In this document: positions 25,012 through 34,437 of the stretch, in pieces
Numbering within the stretch: position 1 is the stretch's first letter
Layout of the letters: each line of letters starts with the position of its first letter
DNA from: Niabella pedocola
Lineage (GTDB): Bacteria > Bacteroidota > Bacteroidia > Chitinophagales > Chitinophagaceae
Assembly: GCF_021044425.1 (NCBI RefSeq)
Contig: NZ_JAJNEC010000005.1
Span: forward strand, 372,001 to 436,000
Reading direction: 5' to 3'
DNA: 64,000 bases
Notes under the pieces: model-generated
Told to the model about the DNA's origin: nothing
Seen by the model: only the letters and a program-made list of their open reading frames with translations
Database searches by the model: none
Program-made: the position numbers and the translations under genes

Positions 25012-26895
25012 ATGAGTATTCCGATTTCAACCGCCCTTCAGTCTACATTAGCCTCCGAACACATGGAGCAACGGCCCGCTTCCAAAAAGATCCGGCTGGT
25101 ATTTATCTCCCTGCTGGCCATTGGCATTGGTGCATTGGTAAGCCTGATAGCAAAGCTCCTGATCAGCCTGATCAACCTGGTAACCAATATAGCTTTCTTT
25201 GGTAGCTTTTCTCTGGCTGAAGCCTCTCCCGGCCATCATCATCTGGGCATGTGGGTAATCATCGTGCCCGTGATCGGCGGCATCATTGTGGGCTTTATGG
25301 CGTTGTATGGCTCCCGGGCCATCCGGGGTCATGGGATCCCGGAGGCGATGGAGCAGATCCTTACCAACAATAGTAAGATCAAACCTACGATCACCTACTT
25401 AAAGCCGCTTTCTTCTGCTATTGCCATTGGTACCGGAGGGCCCTTTGGTGCAGAAGGTCCAATCATCGCTACCGGTGGCGCACTGGGATCCACGCTCGGG
25501 CAGCTGCTCAAAATATCGCACCAGGAACGGAAGGTATTGCTGGCAGCCGGCGCCACTGCAGGTATGTCAGCCATCTTCGGAAGCCCCATTGCCGCTATTT
25601 TTCTGGCGATCGAGCTCCTGCTGTTTGAATTTTCTGCTGCTTCTATTTTGCCGGTGGCCCTGGCCTGCATTACCGGAGCAGCCGGACATCATTTCCTGTT
25701 TAGCAGCGGTCCCGTATTTGCCATTGCGCAAACCATCGCCACGCCTTCAAACCCGGCGCTATTCCTGTATAGTATCGAAGGTATCCTGATTGGCCTGCTT
25801 TCTGTAGCGGTAACAAAAGCGGTATACTGGCTCGAAGAACTTTTTGAACACTTGCCGGTTCACTGGATGTGGTGGCCGGCCATCGGCGGATTGGCGGTGG
25901 GTATTATCGGTTATTTTCATCCCAATACCCTGGGCGTGGGTTATAACAATATTACGGATGTATTATCCGGCAGCCCCACGCTTAAGGTTATTGCACTTTT
26001 GTTCCTTTTCAAATTCCTTTCCTGGGCCATTGCCTTATCCAGTGGAACATCGGGTGGCACCCTGGCCCCCCTGCTCACCATCGGGGGAGCCGCCGGCGCC
26101 CTTACAGGCATGGCCTTTCAATATTTTTTTCCACAGCTGGACGTTTCTGTTTCGCTTGCAGCGCTTATCGGCATGTCGGCCATGTTTGCCGGAGCCTCAA
26201 GGGCGCTGCTGACCTCGATCCTTTTTGCACTGGAAACCACCGGGCAGGTGCATGCGCTGCTGGCATTGCTGGCAGCCTGCGCGCTGGCCTATTTTATTTC
26301 TTTTTACCTGATGGAACATACCATCATGACTGAAAAAATTGCACGCCGCGGTGTGCGCACCCCGGTGAACTATACCCCGGATGTGCTGGAACAATACCAG
26401 GTAAAGGATGTAATGAGCAACGACGCCCTGCTCATTAGCAGTGATAGCCGGATCGCCGATGTAAAGCAGTGGCTGGATCAGCACCCGGATACCCGCGCCA
26501 GTTACTTTATTATCACCGGCAGCGATAATAAACTCAGCGGTGTGGTAAGCTCTTCCAGTTTGCTAAGTGATCACCAGGATCCTGCCGCCCGTGTAGACTC
26601 GCTGATCAAACGCAAATCGGCCTGGGTACAGGAAAATGGCTCCCTCAAAATGGCAGTAGAAACCATGCTTCGCTTTGATGTGGATCTGCTGCCCGTAACG
26701 GACAAGAACCAGGTAGTGGTTGGCAGCATCAATTACAAAAATATCATGACCGCGTACCAGCATGTGCGGAATGCCAGCGAGCAGAAGCAGGTGCATATTT
26801 CATTGAAGCGGCAAACCCTGAAGCTGCTGATAAAAGGCAACCGGCTGGTGCACCGCAATCCCGGCAAACCGCAACGGAGCGAGGGAAAAGCATAA
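25012..26895 (+). CDS. ClC-family chloride transporter or channel with CBS domains
   Basis: A 627-residue protein. Residues about 30-430 hold the ClC membrane core with the gating-glutamate motif G146-A-E148-G-P150 and GGTLAPLLTIGGA; residues about 450-590 hold a pair of CBS domains (VKDVMSNDALLISSD onward) that sense nucleotides. The position of the inner proton glutamate of antiporters appears to be Leu202, next to Glu201, so channel-like or slipping behaviour is possible, but the alignment is uncertain. The gene is controlled by the palindrome at 24964-24979. The leader is about 20 nt. Confidence 0.9.
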   Translation: MSIPISTALQSTLASEHMEQRPASKKIRLVFISLLAIGIGALVSLIAKLLISLINLVTNIAFFGSFSLAEASPGHHHLGMWVIIVPVIGGIIVGFMALYGSRAIRGHGIPEAMEQILTNNSKIKPTITYLKPLSSAIAIGTGGPFGAEGPIIATGGALGSTLGQLLKISHQERKVLLAAGATAGMSAIFGSPIAAIFLAIELLLFEFSAASILPVALACITGAAGHHFLFSSGPVFAIAQTIATPSNPALFLYSIEGILIGLLSVAVTKAVYWLEELFEHLPVHWMWWPAIGGLAVGIIGYFHPNTLGVGYNNITDVLSGSPTLKVIALLFLFKFLSWAIALSSGTSGGTLAPLLTIGGAAGALTGMAFQYFFPQLDVSVSLAALIGMSAMFAGASRALLTSILFALETTGQVHALLALLAACALAYFISFYLMEHTIMTEKIARRGVRTPVNYTPDVLEQYQVKDVMSNDALLISSDSRIADVKQWLDQHPDTRASYFIITGSDNKLSGVVSSSSLLSDHQDPAARVDSLIKRKSAWVQENGSLKMAVETMLRFDVDLLPVTDKNQVVVGSINYKNIMTAYQHVRNASEQKQVHISLKRQTLKLLIKGNRLVHRNPGKPQRSEGKA

Positions 26896-27056
26896 CCTTC
26901 CTGCTGCGTGCGAAGGATCTTCACATCCCTGTTCCTCAGCGGCGGAATGAAACAACGGGCATCCGATCTTTCCTGGCGTCTCCCGCGGATACAGGGCTTT
27001 CAGCAGGTATGATTCTGTGGCATAAAGTTTGACCCTGGTAAAGAAACCGTATCGTT

Positions 27057-27563
27057 ATGATGGACCGTGTCTTCTCCTTCTTCCTGCCCGCGTTTCTCTT
27101 GCTGACGGTTGTGGCCTGTTCTTCTTCAAAGCGGCCGCAGTCGGCCATGAATGACGACGGCTTCAGCAGCCGGAACTTTTTACAGCAGATCAATACCATT
27201 CGTGCAAGGGGATGCAATTGCGGCGGGCGAAACTATCCACCGGCACCGGCGGTAGGCTGGAACAATAAACTGGAAAACGCCGCAGCAGCTCACAGTAATT
27301 ATATGCAGCGCAGCGGCCGGCTAACGCATAGCGGACGCAACGGTATGATGCCCGAAAAAAGGGTTTCCGCCTCCGGCTACCAGTGGAGTGCGGTTGCGGA
27401 AAATATTGCCATGGGACAGCGAAGCACTTCAGAAGTCATTCAAAGCTGGCTACAAAGTCCCCAACATTGTCGCAACATTATGAGCCGGAATATAACCGAG
27501 ATCGGCGCCGCCCGTTCCGGTGCTTACTGGACCCTGGTACTGGCCGCGCCTGCCTATAAATAA
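27057..27563 (+). CDS. CAP/SCP-domain lipoprotein
   Basis: A 168-residue CAP-superfamily protein. A lipoprotein signal ends at Cys21 or 22 (FLLLTVVACSSS). The CAP fold is seen in NFLQQINTIRARG, AVGWNNKLENAAAAHSNYMQ, RLTHSGRN, the HSG/H motif, VAENIAMGQRSTSEVIQSWLQSPQHCRNIMSRNITEIGAARSGAYW, with the usual GENIA-like and SPxHxxNI blocks. It is probably surface- or periplasm-anchored. Function within the family is unknown; some bind lipids or act in adhesion. ATG ATG at the start leaves two possible start codons. Confidence 0.88.
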   Translation: MMDRVFSFFLPAFLLLTVVACSSSKRPQSAMNDDGFSSRNFLQQINTIRARGCNCGGRNYPPAPAVGWNNKLENAAAAHSNYMQRSGRLTHSGRNGMMPEKRVSASGYQWSAVAENIAMGQRSTSEVIQSWLQSPQHCRNIMSRNITEIGAARSGAYWTLVLAAPAYK

Positions 27564-28060
27564 AAAGAGGCAGCAAAGAATTACCGCCCCGGCCATAGGT
27601 AGCCCTTTAGTATGTTGATACCTTTGACTGCAGCCTACACTTAAGAACATTCAGCTCTTTGCGCAACCTGCATCGCAAGCTTATTGTACATCATTTTATT
27701 TAAGAGTATAGGATTTACTTTTGTTTGGATTTACCGGCAGTACAGTATACCTGTTTTCGTTACTCCGAAGCTTCTTATTATAAAAAGCAGCAACGAACGG
27801 ATACAGGGCTTTTTTATTTCATCCTACGGTCTTCCAAAAACGAACAACGACGATGGAGTTTCCAGGTCTCAAACAATGTGCTTCCGGCCGCAATATACCG
27901 TGCATAGCCACCGGAACGCCTGACCGCTATCAGGCCAAAAGCTGTATTTGGTCAGGTGTTCTATATTCAAAAACCGTATGCATAACCGGCCTTTTAAGCC
28001 AGCCGGTGCTTTATGTTTTTATCCCCCCGCTCACCGAAGCAGGCGGGCTCCCAAAAAGAC
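27564..28060 (+). ncRNA. Gene-poor stretch with candidate promoter and two hairpins
   Basis: No protein gene is supported in this gap. A perfect -7 box TACTTTTG is at 27716-27723, with a TTG at 27684-27686 that is too far away for an ideal -33 box. Two short hairpins follow, a 6-bp GCCTGA/TCAGGC stem at 27918-27935 and a 6-bp ACCGGC/GCCGGT stem at 27985-28007 with a T-rich tail. An RNA of about 300 nt is possible, but nothing links it to a known family. Confidence 0.2.
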
Positions 28061-28094
28061 AAGACCTCATTCTGTTCTTCCAGAATGAGGTCTT
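28061..28094. terminator. Perfect bidirectional terminator
   Basis: A 14-bp perfect stem (28061-28074 with 28081-28094) and a 6-nt loop are followed by T-rich tails on both strands. It ends the minus-strand 28121-28564 gene and would also stop any plus-strand transcript from the gap. Confidence 0.85.
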
Positions 28095-28120
28095 ACCCAT
28101 TTTTTAAGTACCATTAAAAC

Positions 28121-28564
28121 TTAAACCAATTCTGCCCTTCTTTTACCTTTTGCACGGGCACTGCTGTCGCGCTCCGTTTCACAACATTTTTCAAATCGGG
28201 TGGCGGTCCACACATGATCCAGTTCCACGCTGTCCATCCCTGCATAACCCTTGTCGGTAAGTTGGCACCAGCTACGATCCCTGTTCAAATCGGTAACGAT
28301 CTTGGAAGTCGATTTCGGGTGTGCTACCCAAAACTTTGTATTCTCTTTCAGACAAGGCATCACTTCATTCAAAATTCCATTCAGCTGGTTTTCGTTTACC
28401 GCAAATACCAGCGCAAAATCAAGTTTTCTTGATTTCAACAAAGGAGTCATGTTCTTGGCAAAGGATAATTTACTGAATTGTTTTTCGATGGATGAGGGGA
28501 GTCCTTGAATTAAGAGATTTTTTTCTTCCGCGTACTGTAATTTTTCGAACACTGTTTGAGTCAT
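28121..28564 (-). CDS. DUF3052-like protein
   Basis: A 147-residue soluble protein. The central and C-terminal part carries the DUF3052-type pattern: FWVAHPKSTSKIVTDLNRD followed by VELDHVWTATRFEK, equivalent to the usual WPKKASKVPTDL and VDxTWSGL. The function of the family is unknown. The N-terminal half is Leu/Lys-rich without a signal peptide. It ends in a basic tail (ARAKGKRRAEL). The gene is flanked by the terminator at 28061-28094. Confidence 0.65.
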   Translation of the reverse strand: MTQTVFEKLQYAEEKNLLIQGLPSSIEKQFSKLSFAKNMTPLLKSRKLDFALVFAVNENQLNGILNEVMPCLKENTKFWVAHPKSTSKIVTDLNRDRSWCQLTDKGYAGMDSVELDHVWTATRFEKCCETERDSSARAKGKRRAELV

Positions 28565-28735
28565 AAGAACTTGAAGGGGTTTATTAAAAAATCTGACTTA
28601 AATACTCAATTAGCAAACAAGATTCATCTAATTAAAGTGCAAAAGTACGAAAAATTAAAGTTTTAGACAAGCTTTTAGAACAAAACCCCTACTTTATTAA
28701 AAGCAAGGGTTTTAAATATATAATATATATGGCAT

Positions 28736-29548
28736 CTACTTACCTACCGGCCGGTAGTACTTCATGGCTTCCGGCATAAACTTCTGCAGTTGCTCAATTC
28801 TTCTTTCCGGTCCGGGGTGCGTGCTTAAAAATTCCGGTGGGCGGCTGCCTTGTGCCTGAGCCTGCATCCGTTGCCAGAGGCCGATGGCCTCCTGCGGGTT
28901 ATATCCCGCCATAGCGGCCCAGATCATGCCGTAATGATCGGCTTCCAGCTCCTGCTTGCGGGAAAAAGCCAAGATACCTACCTGCGAGCCCAGGCCCACT
29001 GCGGTGCCAAATAACTGGCGCATTCCGCTGGAAGTTTTATTGGCCATAAATGCATCCAGGATATTGGTGCCATATTGGGCGGCAACCGTCTGGCTCATCC
29101 GTTCATTGGTATGCCCGAACAATGCGTGGCTTACTTCATGTCCCATTACGTTGGCCAGTGCCGCCTCATTTTGAGTAATGGGCAATAACCCGGTATATAC
29201 TACAATTTTTCCACCCGGCATACACCAGGCATTGGCCTCATTGCTTTGTACCAGCTTGGTTTCCCATTGATACCCGTTGAGGTCTGCCGTTAAATTGTTT
29301 TGCTTGTAAAACGTATTCACCGCATTGATGATCCGCTGCCCCACCCGGTTCACCATTTCGGCGTCCCGGTTGCTGCTAGTGGTTACTACTTTATTAGACG
29401 AAAGAAACGTTTGGTATTCGGCTACGGCCATTTGCTGCAACTCCGATTCCGGCAGCAATTTCATCTGGCTACGGCCGGTAATGGCATTCGTGGAACACCC
29501 CGCTCCTACGGCTGCCGCAGCGATAAAGATGAACAAGTTCTTGATCAT
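28736..29548 (-). CDS. M48-family zinc metallopeptidase, lipoprotein
   Basis: A 270-residue M48 peptidase related to E. coli LoiP/YcaL, with the zinc site HEVSH at 137-141 (His137, Glu138, His141) and the third ligand in the QELEADHYG block. I start it at the ATG complementary to 29546-29548, which gives the lipoprotein signal IKNLFIFIAAAAVGAGC; the longer start at 29629 would add 27 residues without signal character. It is likely exposed to the periplasm and degrades misfolded membrane or outer-membrane proteins. ITGRSQMKLLPESE is the conserved block after the Cys. Confidence 0.9.
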   Translation of the reverse strand: MIKNLFIFIAAAAVGAGCSTNAITGRSQMKLLPESELQQMAVAEYQTFLSSNKVVTTSSNRDAEMVNRVGQRIINAVNTFYKQNNLTADLNGYQWETKLVQSNEANAWCMPGGKIVVYTGLLPITQNEAALANVMGHEVSHALFGHTNERMSQTVAAQYGTNILDAFMANKTSSGMRQLFGTAVGLGSQVGILAFSRKQELEADHYGMIWAAMAGYNPQEAIGLWQRMQAQAQGSRPPEFLSTHPGPERRIEQLQKFMPEAMKYYRPVGK

Positions 29549-29792
29549 AGTGAAGGATTTTAATTTGCAAATAAACAATCTTTGTACCAAAGTCAGGTGG
29601 GAGACTTCAGATATTCGGTTTTTGGCCATTCGTTTTGTGATCAGCTAACTCATTATTCGCCCCTCAGCATCCTTTCGCGCAATCCGGAGCCTTGAAATTA
29701 GCCCGGTACTTTAGCATTCTGGTTAAATCAGCGTTAGCTTTTGGTTGTAAACCCAACCGCTGATAATGACAGCCGGGCGGGTATGTGAACGC

Positions 29793-30440
29793 TTACTGAT
29801 TCCGTTGTTTACGACGATCCCTGTTTTTAAAGATCGGCACCTTATTCTCAGCACCCTTTAGGATTCTGCCAATGTTTTTCTGATGTGTAAGGATCACCAG
29901 CAATGCCACCGCAACCGCAAACACCCTGTAAAAATGATTATCTACATTAAAGATCACCAGTATAAAAACCGGGAAGGCCAGGCTGGCCAATATAGAACTC
30001 AGCGATACGAAACGGGTCAGGTACAGTACCAGCAGAAAAATACCCGAGCAGGCCAGCGCTGTCCAGGGACTGATGCCGATCACAAGACCAAACAAAGTAG
30101 CTACTCCCTTACCACCCCGGAAATTGGCCCATACGGGGAATATATGACCGAGCACTGCTGCAATTCCAAAGATGAGCTGGATGTTTAAAAAAGCAATATC
30201 ATTATCGGCAAACTGGGGAAGGAAAAGGGCCAGCTTAACGGCAAGGAAACCTTTCAGGGAATCACAGATCATAACAAAAGAACCCCAGCGAGGCCCCAGT
30301 ACCCTGAATGTGTTGGTGGCGCCGGCATTACCGCTGCCATAGTCCCGTATATCAATCCCGAAAAAACCTCTGCTAACCCAAACCGCAGTAGGAATACTGC
30401 CTAAACAATACGCTAATAAAAAGAGTAGTACATAATTCAT
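29793..30440 (-). CDS. plsY: Glycerol-3-phosphate acyltransferase PlsY
   Basis: A 215-residue inner-membrane enzyme that acylates glycerol-3-phosphate with acyl-phosphate, the first step of phospholipid synthesis. The three PlsY motifs are visible: GSGNAGATNTFRVLG, the WANFRGGKGVATLFG block and the HQKNIGRILKG near the C-terminus. There are about five transmembrane helices and a basic tail. The prmA gene precedes it by 82 nt on the same strand, suggesting joint transcription. Confidence 0.93.
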   Translation of the reverse strand: MNYVLLFLLAYCLGSIPTAVWVSRGFFGIDIRDYGSGNAGATNTFRVLGPRWGSFVMICDSLKGFLAVKLALFLPQFADNDIAFLNIQLIFGIAAVLGHIFPVWANFRGGKGVATLFGLVIGISPWTALACSGIFLLVLYLTRFVSLSSILASLAFPVFILVIFNVDNHFYRVFAVAVALLVILTHQKNIGRILKGAENKVPIFKNRDRRKQRNQ

Positions 30441-30522
30441 GTATATCCAGCTAAGTGAAATACAAAAATAGCGATAAAAAGCTAACCGCCACTTAATAAA
30501 TCTTTAACATTGATTTAAAATT

Positions 30523-31344
30523 TCACACATGAAACTTTAAACACAACCAGTTGTTTTTCAAAAACTTATCATCCATCACCAATCCTGTTTCCACCGCCCG
30601 CTCCACAATTTCAGGTTCATCTGCTTCCAGTAAACCGCTCAAAAGCAAAGTGCCCCCGGGTGCCAGTTGCAGCTTCAGCTGCGGTATGGTTTCCATGAGC
30701 ACATTTTTATTGATATTTGCGAGGATCACGTCAAAACGGGCTTCCTGTTCGGCGGATCCGGATTGCAGCAGCCGGATGCCGGCACAATGATTGATCTCAA
30801 AATTTTCGCGGGCATTTTCGATACTCCATTCGTCAATATCGGTTGCCAGCACTGCCGCAGCGCCCAGTTTTTGGGCCAGGATCGCCAAGATACCTGTACC
30901 GGTGCCGAAATCAAAAACACGTTTGCCGCCAAAGGATATGCCGCGCATTTGCTGCATCATCAGCCAGGTGGTAGCATGATGCCCGGTGCCGAAGCTCATT
31001 TTGGGGTTGATCACAATTTCCTGCGCTACATTATCAAAAGGTGAATGGAACGATGCACGTACGGCCACAAAATCGTCTACCACCACAGGGTCAAAATTAG
31101 ATTCCCAAAGCGCATTCCAGTTCTGCGGTTCCAGCTCGCTCATCTCATACGTAACCTGCAACGGAACGCAAACCGCATCCAGCTCCGCCTCCGTAATCTG
31201 CCCCTCGCTAAAGAACGCTTTCAACCGGGTATCCCCCTCTTCAAAACCATCCGCCTTATCGGCCAGCGCCGCGATCAGCAATTCTGATATGTTTGCTGTG
31301 ATATTCAGAAACACCACTTCCGTATATGTTGCGCCGCCACTCAT
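30523..31344 (-). CDS. prmA: Ribosomal protein L11 methyltransferase
   Basis: A 273-residue SAM-dependent methyltransferase that trimethylates ribosomal protein L11. The start is the ATG complementary to 31342-31344, giving MSGGATYTEVVF; a longer start at 31458 would add 38 residues unlike any PrmA. The family marks are the N-terminal binding domain (about 1-115), MSFGTGHHATTWLMMQQM, the SAM loop VFDFGTGTGILAI and DVILANINKNVL. It leads the prmA-plsY pair. Confidence 0.93.
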   Translation of the reverse strand: MSGGATYTEVVFLNITANISELLIAALADKADGFEEGDTRLKAFFSEGQITEAELDAVCVPLQVTYEMSELEPQNWNALWESNFDPVVVDDFVAVRASFHSPFDNVAQEIVINPKMSFGTGHHATTWLMMQQMRGISFGGKRVFDFGTGTGILAILAQKLGAAAVLATDIDEWSIENARENFEINHCAGIRLLQSGSAEQEARFDVILANINKNVLMETIPQLKLQLAPGGTLLLSGLLEADEPEIVERAVETGLVMDDKFLKNNWLCLKFHV

Positions 31345-31550
31345 CTTTATTGTTTTTATACGCTGTTTTAAAACCAGCAGGCCAAGGTATATTAAATCAC
31401 CAGCATCTGCAAATTCTTTTAACGACTGAGCTCGTGACCATAGTTTCCTGTTGAGCAAAAAAAAATCCTTTACAGGAAATTAGAGCAGTTCATATTATCA
31501 ATATCTTTATAAGAGAACGATTCATTTAAACCAATTATTTAGTAAGGCAT

Positions 31551-32864
31551 ATGACGAATCCTGCACAGCAGTTAAAAAGAACGCTTAATGCTACCATGTT
31601 ATGGGGCCTGGGCGTAGGGTATGTTATTTCGGGAATGTATTTTGGATGGAACCTGGGTCTTGAAAAAGGCGGCACCCTCGGCATGGGTATTGCCACCCTG
31701 TTCATCGCACTTATGTATGTTGCCTTCACCTTTAGTTATACAGAACTTGCCTGTGCCATTCCAAAGGCCGGTGGCGCCTTTGATTATGCCGGCCGAACAA
31801 TGGGAAAAGACCTGGCTTTTTTTGCCGGCATGGCCCAAAATATTGAATTCATCTTTGCACCTCCGGCTATCGCCTTTGCCATTGGCGCCTATTTTAATTT
31901 ATTCTTTCCGCAGTTGCCGGTGCTGGGCATTGCCGTTGCCGTCTATATTATTTTTACAGCCCTGAATATTTCCGGTGTAAAAGCGGCCGCCACCTTTGAA
32001 CTGGTGATCACTATTATGGCGGTGGGCGAGCTGTTATTATTTGCCGGTATTACGCTGCCGCATTTCGACACCGTGCATCTTAAAAAAAATGCACTGCCGG
32101 CAGGATGGACTGGTATCTTCCCCAGCATCCCGTTTGCCATCTGGTTTTTCCTGGGTATTGAAGGCATTGCAAATGTGGCGGAAGAAACCAAGAACCCGCA
32201 GCGTACCATTTTAAAAGGATTTGGTTCTGCGATCCTGACGCTGGTAGTGCTTTGCGCACTCACCTTTATCAGCTCGGTAGGTGTGGCCGGCTGGGAGGCA
32301 GTGGTATACACGAAGGAAGGCACCACATCAGACTCGCCGCTTCCGCTGGCCTTATCGCATATTGTTACCAATAACGCCTTCCTGTATCATATGCTGATTA
32401 CCGTTGGGCTGTTCGGGCTGGTTGCCTCCTTCCACGGTATTATACTGGCTGCAGGCCGGTCTTCATTCGAATTCGGAAGGGCCCGCTTTGCACCGCAGTG
32501 GCTGGGAAAAGTAAACCGCCGGTTCCAGACACCTTCCAATGCCCTCATTGCAAATATGGTGATCGGTATCATTGCGCTGCTTACCGGCAAAACCGGGGAG
32601 ATCATTATCCTCTCGGTATTTGGCGCATTAACCCTTTATATCATTTCCATGATTGCCGTGATCCGTCTCAGGCGGAAAGAACCTGCGCTGGAGCGGCCTT
32701 TTAAAGTGCCCTTCTATCCGTTGTTCCCTTTTATTGCATTGATCCTTGCCTGCATTTCATTTATTGCAGTGATCGTTTATAATTTCAAACTCGGATTGGT
32801 GTATCTGGGCCTGCTGCTCATCAGCTATATTTTATTCAGTCTTTTCTTCAAGAAATCGTTATGA
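31551..32864 (+). CDS. APC-family amine/amino-acid permease, ethanolamine-permease-like
   Basis: A 437-residue permease with twelve transmembrane helices of the APC superfamily. The first helix has GLGVGYVISGMYFGWNLGLE, the G-rich motif of EutP/eat-type permeases, followed by the Glu/Asp-poor LACAIPKAGGAFDYAGRTMG. It overlaps the next gene by 4 nt, so the two are translationally coupled. As the first gene of the amino-alcohol operon it should import the substrate amine. Ethanolamine is the preferred guess (inference from operon); putrescine- or GABA-like substrates cannot be excluded. Confidence 0.85.
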   Translation: MTNPAQQLKRTLNATMLWGLGVGYVISGMYFGWNLGLEKGGTLGMGIATLFIALMYVAFTFSYTELACAIPKAGGAFDYAGRTMGKDLAFFAGMAQNIEFIFAPPAIAFAIGAYFNLFFPQLPVLGIAVAVYIIFTALNISGVKAAATFELVITIMAVGELLLFAGITLPHFDTVHLKKNALPAGWTGIFPSIPFAIWFFLGIEGIANVAEETKNPQRTILKGFGSAILTLVVLCALTFISSVGVAGWEAVVYTKEGTTSDSPLPLALSHIVTNNAFLYHMLITVGLFGLVASFHGIILAAGRSSFEFGRARFAPQWLGKVNRRFQTPSNALIANMVIGIIALLTGKTGEIIILSVFGALTLYIISMIAVIRLRRKEPALERPFKVPFYPLFPFIALILACISFIAVIVYNFKLGLVYLGLLLISYILFSLFFKKSL

Positions 32865-34216
32865 CCACCAAAGAAATTTTACAGTACGTTAAGAACCACG
32901 AATCGGGAAAAGTAAAAATCGCCTATGTGGATATTGACGGTATCCTTCGCGGAAAATACATTTCTGCAAAAAAATTCATGGGCATCGCAGAAAACGAAAC
33001 CTCTTTTTGTGATGTGATCTTCGGCTGGGACTCCGGTGACGTGTCCTATACCAATTGCAACTATACCGGCTGGCATACAGGCTACCCGGATGCACCCGCG
33101 CGGATCGATCTCAGCACCTTTCGTAAGATCCCCTGGGAAAATGGCCTCCCTTTTTTCCTGGGAGAAATCATCGACAACAAAGGAGCCCCGGCCTATGTTT
33201 GCCCGCGGCAACTTTTAAAAAAAGTGCTTGCCGACGCATTACAGCAGGGACTTAAACCATATGCAGCGCAGGAATTTGAATGGTTCAATTTTGCCGAAAC
33301 CCCGCAAACGGCCGCTGAAAAGGGCTTTCAGCAACTCACCCCACTTACACCGGGCATGTTTGGCTATTCCATTTTAAGAAGCTCACTCAACAACCGCTTC
33401 TTCACCGCGCTGTTTGACCAGCTCCGGGACTTTGACATTCCCATCGAAGGCATCCATACTGAAACAGGGCCCGGCACCTACGAAGCCGCCATCGAATATT
33501 CCGATATCCTTACCGCTGCCGACCGGGCCGTGTTGTTTAAGACCGCGGTAAAGGAGATCGCGTATCAGCATGGCATCATGGCTACGTTTATGGCAAAGAT
33601 CCATGAAAGTCTGCCGGGTTGCGGCGGACATGTACATCAAAGTCTCCGCGATAAAACCGGGAAAAAAAATGTGTTTTATAATGGCAAAGACAAGCAGCAA
33701 ATAAGCACCACCCTCCGGCATTATATAGCCGGGCAGCTGTATTGCCTGCCGCAGATCCTGCCGATGTTTGCCCCAACCATCAACAGCTATAAGCGCCTGG
33801 TAGAAGGCGCCTGGGCTCCAACGACCATCACCTGGGGCATCGATAACCGCACCGTAGCCCTGCGGGTATTGCAGCAAAGCGAAGCAGCCTGCCGGCTGGA
33901 AACAAGGGTGATCGGTGCCGACGCCAATCCCTACCTGGCTATCGCCGGCGCTATTGCATCCGGTCTTTACGGCATCCGGCATAAACTGGAGCTGCAGGAC
34001 GCCGTAACCGGCAACGGGTATACGGACGAATCTCATGGTGTATTGCCGCGTACGCTGGAGCAGGCAACCGCCGCAATGAAAGCATCCGCAGTAGCCCGGG
34101 AATTATTTGGCGAAAAATTTACCGAGCATTTTGTAACCACCCGCGAATGGGAATGGAAACAACATTTAAAAACCGTAACAGACTGGGAGCTGAAGCGCTA
34201 TTTTGAGATCATATAA
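32861..34216 (+). CDS. Glutamine-synthetase-like gamma-glutamylamide synthetase
   Basis: A 451-residue GS-I-fold ligase of the PuuA/GlnA4 type. ATP-Mg binding residues are seen in AQEFEWFNF, GIHTETGPGTYEAAIEYSD, GCGGHVHQSL, NSYKRLVEGAWAPTTITWGIDNRT and LETRVIGADANPYLAIAG. It would join glutamate to an amine, forming gamma-glutamylamide, rather than make glutamine. The regulatory Tyr of classical GlnA adenylylation is not evident. It is coupled to the permease (4-nt overlap) and is followed after 221 nt by the dehydrogenase genes. The combination suggests ethanolamine or a similar amino alcohol. Confidence 0.87.
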   Translation: MTTKEILQYVKNHESGKVKIAYVDIDGILRGKYISAKKFMGIAENETSFCDVIFGWDSGDVSYTNCNYTGWHTGYPDAPARIDLSTFRKIPWENGLPFFLGEIIDNKGAPAYVCPRQLLKKVLADALQQGLKPYAAQEFEWFNFAETPQTAAEKGFQQLTPLTPGMFGYSILRSSLNNRFFTALFDQLRDFDIPIEGIHTETGPGTYEAAIEYSDILTAADRAVLFKTAVKEIAYQHGIMATFMAKIHESLPGCGGHVHQSLRDKTGKKNVFYNGKDKQQISTTLRHYIAGQLYCLPQILPMFAPTINSYKRLVEGAWAPTTITWGIDNRTVALRVLQQSEAACRLETRVIGADANPYLAIAGAIASGLYGIRHKLELQDAVTGNGYTDESHGVLPRTLEQATAAMKASAVARELFGEKFTEHFVTTREWEWKQHLKTVTDWELKRYFEII

Positions 34217-34437
34217 AAGGAACCCGATCCATTGATGAGGGTCACAAATCCTCCCTAAAGACTCCAATAGTCACCGGAAGGATTTTAGAATTGTTCATGA
34301 ATAACAATGCTTAGATGCTGAACTGTTCACCGCAGGCCGGCTGGTTCAGATTGACATTGTCCAACATGACGAAAAGATCATTGATCCGTCATCCACTTTA
34401 CCTCATGATACAACTAATTTATAATTAATTTTACCAA

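Noticed and set aside
27684..28107. Several small plus-strand frames (60-84 residues)
   Set aside because: They overlap one another in different frames, have no ribosome-binding site and end in a terminator hairpin.
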